From assembly GCA_034669965.1 (NCBI GenBank), contig JAXMOK010000005.1:1-64000 (forward strand): DNA of 64,000 nt, written 5' to 3'. The position numbers and the translations under genes were made by a program. Each line of letters begins with the position of its first letter. The first letter of the stretch is position 1. A model generated the notes under the pieces. It was not told the DNA's origin. It was given only the letters and a program-made list of their open reading frames with translations, and made no database searches. This document shows, piece by piece, positions 1-8,900 of the stretch. This DNA comes from HXMU1420-13 sp034669965 (GTDB taxonomy: Bacteria > Bacteroidota > Rhodothermia > Balneolales > Balneolaceae).

Positions 1-144
1 TTACAGAGTTACAGAGTTACAGAGTTACAGAGTTACAGAGTTACAGAGTTACAGAGTTACAGAGTTACAGAGTTACAGAGTTACAGAGTTACAGAGTTAC
101 AGAGTTACAGAGTTACAGAGTTACAGAGTTACAGATTTACAGAG
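1..144. repeat. 8-bp tandem repeat, 18 copies
   Basis: The unit TTACAGAG is repeated head to tail 18 times from the window edge. Only copy 17 differs (last base T instead of G). The array may continue upstream. The unit is not a multiple of three and no open frame uses it, so it is noncoding and likely prone to slippage. Confidence 0.97.
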
Positions 145-201
145 TTGGTTTGACGATCAGGACCAAGAAAATGTACTTCTGAGTGTAAAAATTACAGTAA
201 T

Positions 202-227
202 TTAACACTTAACACCTAGCACTTAGC
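202..227. repeat. Short dispersed repeat (CACTTAACA..TAGCA family)
   Basis: Bases 206-221 read CACTTAACACCTAGCA, which matches 14 of 16 positions of the sequence at 56538-56553 in front of mazG. The motif also partly repeats itself (ACTTAACA / ACTTAGC). It appears to be a small dispersed noncoding repeat. Apart from this element and the tandem array, I see nothing in the first 291 bases. Confidence 0.5.
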
Positions 228-291
228 TTTTGAAGTTGAACGAAGTCCGTGCTTTTCTCTGTTGAGAATTTGATTAATTCCATGAAAACAA

Positions 292-702
292 ATGCTGGCA
301 AAACTCTTAGTTGATTTCGGTCTTGTTATCCTGATTTGGATGACCCAACTCATCACTTATCCCTCGTTCACAAAAATGAGCGAAGAGAATTTATCGAAAT
401 GGCATGCATCCTACACTGCTCGCATTTCAGTTCTTGTAATGCCTCTGATGATTGGTCAGTTTGGATTGCATATTTACGGACTCATACAATCAACAGAGAT
501 TTGGCAAATCATTGCCTTAATGCTGGTAATTTTAGCATGGACTAACACTTTCTTTTTTGCCGTTCCACTGCACAACCAAATTGCTTCAGGTGATCAAATA
601 TCAAAAGCTGCTCAGAAACTTGTTTCAGTAAATGCGTGGCGAACGGGATTCTGGACCATCGTTTTTTTAATCGACTTGCTCCTGTATATCCAAATATTCT
701 GA
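292..702 (+). CDS. Conserved hypothetical membrane protein, four TM segments
   Basis: This 136-residue protein is almost entirely hydrophobic, with predicted membrane helices at about residues 4-23, 47-67, 72-95 and 115-135. The first loop carries a polar stretch (TYPSF, then KWHASYTARIS) that could line a binding site. I recognise the general look of small four-helix bacterial membrane proteins but cannot assign a function. The start at 292 is the first ATG in this frame; an ATG at 282 is out of frame. The gene stands alone, with the 8-bp tandem array upstream and a convergent lipoprotein gene downstream. Confidence 0.75.
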   Translation: MLAKLLVDFGLVILIWMTQLITYPSFTKMSEENLSKWHASYTARISVLVMPLMIGQFGLHIYGLIQSTEIWQIIALMLVILAWTNTFFFAVPLHNQIASGDQISKAAQKLVSVNAWRTGFWTIVFLIDLLLYIQIF

Positions 703-824
703 TTATTGTCGTTATTTTAGATGAAAAACATTGCTCAGTTGGACTCACATTAACAACCTAACTCGCTGAATTCCATAAACTACATCAATAGAAAGCCTGT
801 CTATATGCTAATACTTCCGATGAA

Positions 825-1367
825 TTATTCCGGTATATACTTTTCACCATTGATAAATATGTCGCCACCAAGTTCAAAAATCTCGTAACCGAACCAGCCT
901 ATTGGATTTTTCTTCCATACTTCTTTGTGTTTTTGAGTGGTTAGCACGGTATCGGTGGTAATTCCATCGCGGCGAAACATCATGCGTTCCCATTGTTGAA
1001 AAGTCCAAACATGAATGCTATCGGTTGAGATAAAATCAATGCTGTCGATGGAGGTTTCAAGGAATAAAGTGGTATCAATAATCGCCCAATCTCTTAAAGC
1101 ATATTCACGTTGTTGATTTCTAGTGATGATCTCGCCACTTTCATCGTAGATAATCAAATCTTCGGGAAGCTGGCTCATATATAAGTCAATATCTTTATTA
1201 CGTGTAGCTTCAACGCCTTCAATAAATTCCTCTTCTATCTCGTCAATGATTTCAGCCTTTTCCAAGTCGGATAAACCCCTCTCATAAGAACCAGACTTGC
1301 AGGATGTGAATGTTATTGATAGTAGAGTAAGATTAGCGATGATTAGTATTAAGCTTTTCGAATGCAT
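825..1367 (-). CDS. Lipoprotein with SnoaL/DUF4440-like (NTF2 fold) domain
   Basis: The ORF can extend to 1430, but that would overlap the upstream gene. The methionine at 1367 begins a clear lipoprotein signal (MHSKSLILIIANLTLLSIT, lipobox FTSC, Cys23), so this start is preferred and gives 180 residues. The mature part runs from an acidic helix (EIDEIEEEFIEGVEATRNKD) through beta strands with regularly spaced aromatic residues, ending WKKNPIGWFGYEIF. This resembles SnoaL-like/DUF4440 proteins of the NTF2 fold, which bind or convert small molecules. The fold is inferred from the pattern; a specific function cannot be assigned. It follows an SRPBCC gene by 13 bp and is probably cotranscribed with it. 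Confidence 0.72.
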   Translation of the reverse strand: MHSKSLILIIANLTLLSITFTSCKSGSYERGLSDLEKAEIIDEIEEEFIEGVEATRNKDIDLYMSQLPEDLIIYDESGEIITRNQQREYALRDWAIIDTTLFLETSIDSIDFISTDSIHVWTFQQWERMMFRRDGITTDTVLTTQKHKEVWKKNPIGWFGYEIFELGGDIFINGEKYIPE

Positions 1368-1380
1368 AAAGTTGCTGTGT

Positions 1381-1821
1381 TTAGGGTTTCCGCATGAAAT
1401 CGAAAGCCCCTTTTCGCAGGTTGATTCCATATTCTAAATACGCTTTCAAGCAGGCAAGAAAATTTGCCCATCCGGCTGTATTACTCAGTAACCATTGCAT
1501 ATTGTCTTCATTCAAGGATTTTTCACCTTCGGTAACTTCAACCAAAGTACTGTGATCAGGTAATTCGGTGAGTTTGATTACTACTTTTGTCTCCGGATCC
1601 CATACCCATGAAATCGAGTCATTATCAATTACTCTGATTTCAGTAATAGGAAACCAATCTTTAAATTCAGGGAATTTCCATTTTAAGTCATTTCCGGTTT
1701 CCATTCTACCCGTGCTTTCTGAGATGAAGTAGTTTGTCATGTTCGATGGATCTACGATGCCTTCTAAAACTTCATCGATTGGCTTTTGTATTTGAATGGA
1801 GGATTTGGCTTCAAGTTTCAT
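1381..1821 (-). CDS. SRPBCC family (AHSA1/START-like) protein
   Basis: The 146-residue protein has the helix-grip pattern: an opening strand (SSIQIQKPIDEVLEGIVDP), central strands around WKFPEFKDWFPITEIRVID and VVIKLTELPDHSTLVEVTE, and a long C-terminal helix containing WLLSNTAGWANFLACLKAYLE. The GWANFLACLKAYLE ending is typical of the AHSA1 subgroup. Members are cytosolic hydrophobic-ligand binders or stress-associated proteins; the ligand here is unknown. No signal peptide is present. The gene lies 13 bp upstream of the lipoprotein gene on the same strand. Confidence 0.85.
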   Translation of the reverse strand: MKLEAKSSIQIQKPIDEVLEGIVDPSNMTNYFISESTGRMETGNDLKWKFPEFKDWFPITEIRVIDNDSISWVWDPETKVVIKLTELPDHSTLVEVTEGEKSLNEDNMQWLLSNTAGWANFLACLKAYLEYGINLRKGAFDFMRKP

Positions 1822-1863
1822 TTGATTATCCGTTTGAAATGAAAAAATTTATGTGCGTAGAAT

Positions 1864-2589
1864 TTAGTTTTTTAACGATTGTTGAAGGATTGAATTTGCT
1901 TGAATTATTTGGCTTTCCAAAGTATACAAATCTTCAATTACAGCGATTAATCCGTTCTGATTGTTGCTATAAATCATTTGAAGCGCATTATCACTGGCTT
2001 TAATGTAGGATTCGATCAATGTATTAACTAGGCTAAGTTGTTCTACAAATTCAACATCCATCAACACTATAGTGTTGGTTGCCTGAGCTAATTGCCAAGA
2101 TCGATTGCTAACATCAGGAATTTTAAGCTGGATGTTTCCTACGCCATAAAGTTTAAGACTGTCTGATTCTATTACCAAATCGAATACATTATTACCTAGA
2201 ACAAGTACGCGGGCTTCACCTTCTTGTACAACTAATACATTTTCGTAATAGTTTTTTTGCCCAAAAAGGATAGAACTTTTAAAAAACTGAGCTAAAGCTT
2301 TATTATCGTTCAAATCTACAGAAAAGTCTTGAATGGGTGCTGCGAGAAGTAGGTTTTGATTTGAGTACAAATTCTGGAGTAGCGAAGCTCTGTAAGTACG
2401 CGAGTTCTGAAGTAAGGAATCATTTCGAATGGTTTCCTGCGTAATTGATTCCTTAACTTTGTTAAGATTAGCATTTAATGCTGACGATTCCCTCCAGTTA
2501 TTTAATACCAACGCAAGAATAACAGCAAAAACAACGGAGATAAATTCAATGACTAATTGCTGTTTATTGATTTTGTTTTTCTTTTTCAT
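1864..2589 (-). CDS. Hypothetical membrane-anchored protein (DUF6090-like)
   Basis: The 241-residue protein has a basic start (MKKKNKINKQQ), one membrane helix at about residues 13-31 (FISVVFAVILALVLNNWRE) and then a long helical periplasmic region rich in Asn, Ser, Leu and Gln. A single helix ending in NNWRE followed by a helical domain is common in a family of uncharacterised Bacteroidetes proteins resembling DUF6090. No catalytic motif is visible. It is probably an inner-membrane-anchored coiled protein. Family placement rests on the N-terminal pattern only. Confidence 0.65.
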   Translation of the reverse strand: MKKKNKINKQQLVIEFISVVFAVILALVLNNWRESSALNANLNKVKESITQETIRNDSLLQNSRTYRASLLQNLYSNQNLLLAAPIQDFSVDLNDNKALAQFFKSSILFGQKNYYENVLVVQEGEARVLVLGNNVFDLVIESDSLKLYGVGNIQLKIPDVSNRSWQLAQATNTIVLMDVEFVEQLSLVNTLIESYIKASDNALQMIYSNNQNGLIAVIEDLYTLESQIIQANSILQQSLKN

Positions 2590-2662
2590 GATGTGCTAAA
2601 TTTGCAGTAGATAGGAATAAAGTTCTCGAATCTAACGAAATTATAAATAGATATAATATCCG

Positions 2663-3883
2663 CTATCTAATCATTTTGAATATCCATATGGAAGAAATTC
2701 CGCTACCTATGGCAAAGGCAATTGCAGCGATTAAAGTCCAAGTTGGAATGTTATACCCAATTTCGGTCAATGCATATATACCGGTGGGTAGCAGTAAGAG
2801 TCTGCTAATTTCAATGGCCATCAGACGTTTTTTACTGTTTTCGAACAACATCCCCAGCATTATGCTTGTCCAAACAATCCAGCTAAGAAAACCAAGTTTT
2901 ATAGTGTCGGTATAATCCCCGTTAGTAAAAAGAAAAAATGCAGTAACCAACATCAAGCCAACGAATTGAACAAAAATGTAGAGTTTGGCCCAAATAAACG
3001 AGACATCAGCGTTATATTTGTGAAATTCTGATTCGGTTAAATTTGAAGTTTGAACGCCACCTAAGTAATCGGGTAACCACCCGGGATGTTTAAAGAGCAT
3101 ATTCTTGGTGTCGTTCCAACTTCGCGATTGCTTCACATAACTATACAAATCGATGTAGTGGGCAAAATTTGCATAAACGGGATTCCAGCTATTCAACGAC
3201 TTAGTTATTCCATAAGTCGGCCGTTCTTCCTCCTCTTGAAATGTTCCAAACATTCGATCCCAAATTATAAAAACACCAGCGTAATTTTTGTCGATGTATT
3301 TAGGATTTCGGCCATGATGCACTCGATGATGCGAGGGAGTGTTTAAGACCGATTCTAACCAACCAAGTTTGCCTACATGTTCGGTATGTATCCAAAATTG
3401 ATACAACAGATTAAAAGCGCCGACAGTAACGAATTGTAATGGGTCGAAGCCAATGAAAGCCAAGGGTAAATAGAAAGGGAAACTCCACACAAAAGCTGTA
3501 GAAGATTGACGCAATGCAACTGTGAGGTTAAAATCTTCACTTTGATGATGCACCACATGACCACCCCAAAAAAGACTGATCTCGTGTGCCATTCGGTGGC
3601 TCCAATAGAAACACAAATCGTAAAGGAAAAACAAAATGATAAAAGTGATCCAGTTTGCCGGAAGAACAGTAAACGCAAACAGCTCAAAGGTGACGGTGTA
3701 AATCCCTACGGTTACAACCTTAGTAAAAATCCCACTGATTTGATTCAGCGCACCTAAGTTGATGTTGGTAATGGCGTCATTAAGCCGATAGGTACGTTTT
3801 TTGGTGATGGCTTCATACACCAATTCAATGCTCATCAACCCAAAAAATATGGGAATCGAAAGAATAACCGGATTTAGATTCAT
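2663..3883 (-). CDS. Sterol desaturase / fatty acid hydroxylase family protein
   Basis: The 406-residue integral membrane protein carries the di-iron histidine clusters of the fatty acid hydroxylase superfamily: HRMAH at 96-100, HVVHH at 109-113, HTEH at 166-169 and HHRVHH at 185-190. Several hydrophobic helices flank them, and a C-terminal membrane block of about 100 residues follows. The length and the SHHRVHHGRNPKY motif resemble the alkylglycerol monooxygenase-like branch. It likely uses O2 to hydroxylate or desaturate a lipid in the cytoplasmic membrane; the substrate cannot be read from the sequence. The gene is single, with no obvious operon partners. Confidence 0.9.
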   Translation of the reverse strand: MNLNPVILSIPIFFGLMSIELVYEAITKKRTYRLNDAITNINLGALNQISGIFTKVVTVGIYTVTFELFAFTVLPANWITFIILFFLYDLCFYWSHRMAHEISLFWGGHVVHHQSEDFNLTVALRQSSTAFVWSFPFYLPLAFIGFDPLQFVTVGAFNLLYQFWIHTEHVGKLGWLESVLNTPSHHRVHHGRNPKYIDKNYAGVFIIWDRMFGTFQEEEERPTYGITKSLNSWNPVYANFAHYIDLYSYVKQSRSWNDTKNMLFKHPGWLPDYLGGVQTSNLTESEFHKYNADVSFIWAKLYIFVQFVGLMLVTAFFLFTNGDYTDTIKLGFLSWIVWTSIMLGMLFENSKKRLMAIEISRLLLLPTGIYALTEIGYNIPTWTLIAAIAFAIGSGISSIWIFKMIR

Positions 3884-3955
3884 GGCAGGAATCTAAGCGC
3901 TGGTTAAATGTGCATCAAGAAGTAAATTTAAAGAGAACCAACAAGTGGGGAATAG

Positions 3956-5041
3956 TTAACGATTAAGTTTAGATGCCCATACTAAATCTATCATTCGGTA
4001 AAAGTCGCCCTGATTAAAGGTATATGATTTTTCTGTATCTACTCGATGAACTACCACCATTTTGGATGAGGGATATATCGCCAAAAAATGAACAACATTA
4101 CCGGTGTGATAAAAAGATCGATGTTCTCTCTGCTCGTTTTTCATCAGCACATACCAAAGCATACCGTATCCAATGCCATACTGTTTGTTGGTGACAGAGT
4201 ATGCCTGTGTACTTAGATCGATCCAATTTTTTGGGATGATTTGCTCCCCATTCCAACTCCCTTCATTTAAATACAATTGGCCAAATTTGGCCATATCTGT
4301 AGCCGTCAAACGAAAGTGATGAGCCGGGAATTTTGACTTCGAACGTTCGAATTGATAAAACCCATCCGAATCAGGGATTTCAGAATTCGGGTCTTCACCA
4401 TCTATACTGGTAAAACTGCCTTCGTAGTGTTCCATGCCAACTTTTTGAGCAATTTCTTGATCAAATAACTCGTACACCGATTGTCCTGTTTGTTGCTCAA
4501 GTATGCCACCAAGAACATTAAAATCCCAATTGTTATAGAAGTAATGTTCACCCGGTAGATGGGAATTTCGTTCAGGTCGATGTGCGATCATCCCACTTGA
4601 ATTAGCCGCCGCATCATGATAAACCCCTGATCTTGATTTCAATAAATCAATAACCCGAGCCGATTTCTCGGTTGCACTGAGCGACGGTGGGATGTCGTTG
4701 ATATTCAAAGACTCTAATGTAGCTGTTGTATCAACGATACCTCGTTCTATTAGAATGCCATACAAAGCGCTAATCAAAGGCTTTCGGATAGAATGGATGG
4801 TGTGTTTTTTATTTATAGAACCCCATTCATAAACCACTTGTCCGCTTGATACTATAACCATCGCTGAAGAACCAGCTTTATCTAAAAAAGAGGAAAGTGC
4901 ATCAAAGCCCTGCGACGAATACCCCAATTCTTCGGGGCTAAGTTCATTGTTAAACTGTAATACAGTCTGTGCGGTAGCACTGTTTGTGGAACACCATAAA
5001 AAAATCAATACAAACAAGTATTTCATGAAAAAGCTGGGCAT
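3956..5041 (-). CDS. Exported serine hydrolase, beta-lactamase/class C PBP fold
   Basis: The 361-residue protein has an N-terminal signal peptide (KYLFVLIFLW, cut near TAQ). The start could equally be Met6 at 5026. It carries the serine beta-lactamase-like triad: SIRK at 84-87 (nucleophile Ser, general base Lys), YNN at 169-171, and HTG near residue 315 replacing KTG. This is the pattern of the broad beta-lactamase/esterase family rather than of a true resistance enzyme. It probably acts in the periplasm as a peptidase or esterase. The gene is monocistronic by appearance. Confidence 0.87.
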   Translation of the reverse strand: MPSFFMKYLFVLIFLWCSTNSATAQTVLQFNNELSPEELGYSSQGFDALSSFLDKAGSSAMVIVSSGQVVYEWGSINKKHTIHSIRKPLISALYGILIERGIVDTTATLESLNINDIPPSLSATEKSARVIDLLKSRSGVYHDAAANSSGMIAHRPERNSHLPGEHYFYNNWDFNVLGGILEQQTGQSVYELFDQEIAQKVGMEHYEGSFTSIDGEDPNSEIPDSDGFYQFERSKSKFPAHHFRLTATDMAKFGQLYLNEGSWNGEQIIPKNWIDLSTQAYSVTNKQYGIGYGMLWYVLMKNEQREHRSFYHTGNVVHFLAIYPSSKMVVVHRVDTEKSYTFNQGDFYRMIDLVWASKLNR

Positions 5042-5174
5042 GAGTTAGTGAAAATAACGGTGCGTTCTACTAACATTTATTAAAGAAGATTCGAAGAAAT
5101 CTATGTACTAACTGAAGTGTTTAGGAAAGACATGCTATTGCCATGATGGGTAACAAGCCTAAAGATTGATAGGC

Positions 5175-6662
5175 TTATGGTTTGAGCTTTTTCATTAGTT
5201 CATTGCGTTTCACTTTGCCGGTGGCAGTTTTTGGAAGCTGATCAACAATTCGAAGCTCTTTTGGTAGTTTGAAATCGGCAATTTTACCTTTTAATTGCTG
5301 TTTCAGAAAATCCAGATCAGGATGCATTCCATTAGCAAGAGTAACAACAGCAACCACTTTTTGTCCCCATTCTTCATCATCTACACCAATAACGGCCGCT
5401 TCATTAATTTCCTTTAGCCCTTCAATGGCTTGCTCAACTTCAAAAGGGTTAATATTTTCACCTCCGGATACAATTAAATCCGTTCGTCGGGTTTCGATGA
5501 AAAGGTGCCCATTACCATTTAAATGGCCAAAATCGCCGGTGCAGAACCATCTTTTCTTATCAAAAACAGCTTCGTTTAATTCGTTCTGATAATACCCATC
5601 GAAAACTTGAGGTCCGCGCAGCCAAATAAGTCCGGTTTCGTTCATGGGTTGACGTTTACCGTTTTCGTCTCGAATTTCAAGGTTGTTAGCTGAAAACACT
5701 TTCCCCACACTTTTAATGGGGATATAGGTGCCTGAAGGCATCGTTAGCGGATTGGCAACAATTTGAGCGCAGGTTTCCGTCATCCCGTAACTCGAAATCA
5801 TTGGAATACCACGCTCAACTGCTTTTTTTAGTAATCTTTCGTTGGATGGACCGCCCCCAAGTAAAACGGCTTTAAAATTGGAGTGCGTTCTGAAAAAAGG
5901 ATCTTCCAGTAGTCGTTTTAGCATGGTTGGAACTAATGATGCTGCCTGGAATCGCGAGTTTTCCGATAAAAACTCTTTTATCATCTCTTCATGAAAAACA
6001 TCCAATCGATATACGCCTGTGCCATAAATCAATGAACGAAGAATGATGGAAATCCCACCAATATGATTCAAGGGTAAACACAATAACCAGAAGTAATTCG
6101 GATCTGGACGGAGGTTTTTACCGGAAGATTTAGCCGCTGAAAACATTTGTCGGCGTTTTAGAGGAACAATTTTAGGATCACCGGTTGTGCCGGATGTAAA
6201 GAAATATCCAAAGTATTCGTCCTTATCAATTTTATTTGGATTAGGAAGCTGAGACTCTCTTGCATCGAAAGTAAATGCATTAATGAAGTAATTCTCATCC
6301 ATATGCACAACATCGTCGCCGGTTAATCGCCCACGGTTTTTCGAATCGCAAAAAATTAAACTCGGGCTGAGAGCCGAAATTTGTTCTTCAAGGTCGGCTT
6401 GAGGTAGTTTTGGATCCAAAGGAATAAAAGGAACCCCAAGTTGCCAGCATGCTGCTATCGATAGAACCAACATGTCACTAGATTCCGATAAAAAAGCAAC
6501 GGGCCATTTCAATGAATCTGATCTCTGAATTAGAATATCCTGAAAGTAGGCAGTGAATTTTTCAAGATCACCATAGGTGTACATACCATCTTTCGACGCC
6601 AGAAATACATAATCCGGAGTAGATTTCTTAAACTCAAATATGTGTAATCTCGATTTAAACAC
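5175..6662 (-). CDS. menE: o-Succinylbenzoate-CoA ligase
   Basis: This 495-residue ANL-superfamily enzyme activates o-succinylbenzoate with ATP and CoA in menaquinone biosynthesis. The AMP-binding loop TSGTTGDPK is at 156-164. SYGMTETCAQ, the hinge CTGDFG and the terminal catalytic Lys in LPKTATGKVKR are all present. It starts with GTG at 6662, one base after the menC stop, which points to translational coupling. The identity rests on position in a menA-menC-menE run, since ANL ligases are otherwise hard to tell apart. menB, menD, menF and menH are not in this window. Confidence 0.92.
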   Translation of the reverse strand: MFKSRLHIFEFKKSTPDYVFLASKDGMYTYGDLEKFTAYFQDILIQRSDSLKWPVAFLSESSDMLVLSIAACWQLGVPFIPLDPKLPQADLEEQISALSPSLIFCDSKNRGRLTGDDVVHMDENYFINAFTFDARESQLPNPNKIDKDEYFGYFFTSGTTGDPKIVPLKRRQMFSAAKSSGKNLRPDPNYFWLLCLPLNHIGGISIILRSLIYGTGVYRLDVFHEEMIKEFLSENSRFQAASLVPTMLKRLLEDPFFRTHSNFKAVLLGGGPSNERLLKKAVERGIPMISSYGMTETCAQIVANPLTMPSGTYIPIKSVGKVFSANNLEIRDENGKRQPMNETGLIWLRGPQVFDGYYQNELNEAVFDKKRWFCTGDFGHLNGNGHLFIETRRTDLIVSGGENINPFEVEQAIEGLKEINEAAVIGVDDEEWGQKVVAVVTLANGMHPDLDFLKQQLKGKIADFKLPKELRIVDQLPKTATGKVKRNELMKKLKP

Positions 6663-6663
6663 G

Positions 6664-7734
6664 TCAGGCTATTTTTTTGTAATAGGATAAATCGATAGAA
6701 CGAGAAATTCCCGCACCTTCAGGCAGTAGGTAAGTACCTGCAAGTATCTCGATAGGTAGCGAACCAGATTCGTTCAGAAACTGACCGGTTGCTAAGCCAT
6801 GAGCATGTTTTTCGGAACCCAGACCCGATGCTAATACGGCGGTAATTGTCCTTCCAATGATGGTATCAAACGCAGTGGTAATTACTACGTGTATGGAATG
6901 AGAGCTTGCCCATTCTTTTGTTACGATTAAATCTCCAATACGCCCGAACAGGGCAGGTTTCAAAATCAAAAGATCGCAGGCTTTTTCTTGTATTAAAGTT
7001 TTAGCATCGGCTAAAGATCGAACAGCTTCGTCTGCAGCAATGGGTAAAATTTTTTCTTCGGTGATGGACTTCATCGCTTCGATATCGTGCTTATCCACCG
7101 GTTGCTCGCAGTATTCGATATCATAATATGAGAAATCGCTAAGCTTTTGCTTTGCCTCGTCGGTATTCCAGGCTTGATTGGCATCAATACGAATACGCAC
7201 ATCATGAAATTTTTCTCTCAAATGTTTCACTAATTCTATCTCTCTCTTATGATCTGCCCCAACTTTTACTTTAAAGGTGTTGAAGCCGGCATTGTGTAAG
7301 TTATCGGCCTTTTGGAGTGCTTTCTCAAGTTGTTGTAAGCCAATAGTAGCGTTTGCCGCAGGGGATGAATTGGACTTACTGAATAATTGCTTTGCAAGCG
7401 TGATTCCTTCTTTTTTTGCTTGGTAATCGGCCTGAAGAGTATCGAGGCCAAAAGAAAGCGACGGCAACTTGTGAATAGAGTGCAACACAGAAAGTAACTG
7501 TCCGCTTTCCCCATTTCGAAATGCTTGATTCAACTCTCGTTGATTCTGTAATACCACAGCTAATACCTCTTCTAAATTTTCACTAGAGAAACCAGGCAAT
7601 GGGGCGACTTCACCAAATGCGGTGATGTCTCCATCATAAAATGAAAGTATTAATCCATTTCTGGTTTCAAAACGTTGGCCGGAGAGTTGGAATGGAGTTT
7701 TAAAAGGTATTTTGAAGGCGTACACTGAAAGCAT
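6664..7734 (-). CDS. menC: o-Succinylbenzoate synthase
   Basis: This 356-residue enolase-superfamily enzyme dehydrates SHCHC to o-succinylbenzoate in menaquinone synthesis. Catalytic features are in the expected order: KVK at 155-157, metal ligands Asp184 (RIDANQAWN), Glu210 (EYCEQP) and Asp235 (AADEAV), and the second Lys at 259 (LILKP). The start codon overlaps the last base of menA at 7734, and menE follows after one base, so the three genes form one tight operon. A dipeptide epimerase or N-acylamino acid racemase is the alternative in this superfamily, but the neighbours argue for MenC. Confidence 0.93.
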   Translation of the reverse strand: MLSVYAFKIPFKTPFQLSGQRFETRNGLILSFYDGDITAFGEVAPLPGFSSENLEEVLAVVLQNQRELNQAFRNGESGQLLSVLHSIHKLPSLSFGLDTLQADYQAKKEGITLAKQLFSKSNSSPAANATIGLQQLEKALQKADNLHNAGFNTFKVKVGADHKREIELVKHLREKFHDVRIRIDANQAWNTDEAKQKLSDFSYYDIEYCEQPVDKHDIEAMKSITEEKILPIAADEAVRSLADAKTLIQEKACDLLILKPALFGRIGDLIVTKEWASSHSIHVVITTAFDTIIGRTITAVLASGLGSEKHAHGLATGQFLNESGSLPIEILAGTYLLPEGAGISRSIDLSYYKKIA

Positions 7735-8630
7735 TAACTAAGAATTACCCCCATCGAAAAAAGGATGCCGTATATAGCCATCAGTTGAGCGGTTTGTTCC
7801 AGCACTTTATTCAAATTTGGTTTGTGGGTCTCCGTCCAGACTTTTCGCCCCTGATTAAGCGCCATCGGTAGAGATAAGAAAGGAAGATAGATCCACAGAT
7901 CGTAGCCTAATTGTACATGAAAATGAAGGGGAATTGAAAATGCCAGTATCAACATCAGTGTGTATTCCCATTTCAAAGCGGTATCACCAAATAAAACGCC
8001 CAGAGTACGTTTTCCAACAACGGCGTCTTGCTCTACATCTCTTAAATTATTGATGACCAGAATATTGGTACACAATGCACCAACTGCCAGGGAAGCCCAA
8101 AAAGATGCCTCCGACCACTCCAAAGCATTTACGTAATAGGTGGTCATTACCGCAACAATCCCAAAAAATAAGAAAACAAATACATCACCTAAACCATTAT
8201 AGCCGAGTGGGAATGGGCCACCGGTATAAAGAACACCAAATATTAGCGAGAGTATGCCGATTACAAGAACGATCCATCCTCCAACCCAAACAAGATACAA
8301 TCCAGAAAAAAAGGCGATGGTCATAGTTAGCACAGTTGCCCAAAGCATGGTTTTTGGTGCGATAAGACCGGCCGCGGTTGCTCGCTCGAAACCGATACGA
8401 TCTTCGGTATCGGCGCCTTTAATAAAATCAAAATAGTCGTTGGCAAAGTTTGTCCCTATCTGAATCATAAAAGCACACCAAAGTGCCACAAGTGTTGCTG
8501 TGAGATTTAGTGCGGAATGATGATAAGCTATAGCACCACCAACTAACACAGGAGTGAAAGCAGCAGCCAGCGTTTTGGGTCGTGCAGCCTGCGCCCAAAT
8601 TTTTAAAGACGATATAGAGTTGGTAGCCAA
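7734..8630 (-). CDS. menA: 1,4-Dihydroxy-2-naphthoate polyprenyltransferase
   Basis: This 298-residue UbiA-superfamily membrane enzyme attaches the polyprenyl tail to dihydroxynaphthoate. The first Asp-rich motif is at 64-74 (NDYFDFIKGAD) and the second lies around residue 195 (NNLRDVEQDAVVGKRTLGV), as in MenA. About eight membrane helices are visible. It is the first gene of menA-menC-menE. Its promoter should lie in the 270-bp divergent region shared with glnA. Confidence 0.94.
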   Translation of the reverse strand: MATNSISSLKIWAQAARPKTLAAAFTPVLVGGAIAYHHSALNLTATLVALWCAFMIQIGTNFANDYFDFIKGADTEDRIGFERATAAGLIAPKTMLWATVLTMTIAFFSGLYLVWVGGWIVLVIGILSLIFGVLYTGGPFPLGYNGLGDVFVFLFFGIVAVMTTYYVNALEWSEASFWASLAVGALCTNILVINNLRDVEQDAVVGKRTLGVLFGDTALKWEYTLMLILAFSIPLHFHVQLGYDLWIYLPFLSLPMALNQGRKVWTETHKPNLNKVLEQTAQLMAIYGILFSMGVILS

Positions 8631-8771
8631 ATCGATAGCAAATTGATGTGAATAATCAGCACAAAAGATAGAAAGCTTATAGTAGTTGTGAACCTATTAT
8701 TTTGCAAAAAAATGCCATATCAACTAAAAAAATAAGAGTAAAATTATCAGGTATTAAAAAATTAATTTAAG

Positions 8772-8786
8772 TGAAAGCGCTTTTTT
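8772..8786. promoter_or_regulatory. LacI/CcpA-like palindromic operator candidate upstream of glnA
   Basis: TGAAAGCGCTTTTTT contains the palindrome AAAGCGCTTT and fits the general LacI-family cre pattern. The same sequence occurs on the other strand upstream of pckA at 27038-27053. It lies between divergent menA and glnA, about 60-80 bp upstream of the glnA promoter core. The regulator is unknown. Confidence 0.5.
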
Positions 8787-8828
8787 GCCATTGTTATTAA
8801 TATGTGGAAAACTTATTGATTAATTTAA

Positions 8829-8860
8829 TTGAGTAAATTGAAATAAACGCGTTATATTTG
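8829..8860 (+). promoter_or_regulatory. Bacteroidetes-type promoter of glnA
   Basis: A TTG at 8829-8831 is followed after 21 bp by TATATTTG at 8853-8860, matching the Bacteroidetes -33 (TTTG) and -7 (TAnnTTTG) elements and their spacing. Transcription would begin near 8866, leaving a leader of about 35 bases before the ATG at 8901. Confidence 0.6.
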
Positions 8861-8900
8861 TTTCGAATTTTAATCGAATCTCATAAAAAATTAAGTGAAG

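Noticed and set aside
1..144. Possible CRISPR array
   Set aside because: The repeat is 8 bp with no spacers and no cas genes nearby.
3956..5041. Beta-lactamase resistance gene
   Set aside because: It has the general SxxK/YxN fold but HTG in place of KTG and no specific resistance-class signature; called serine hydrolase.
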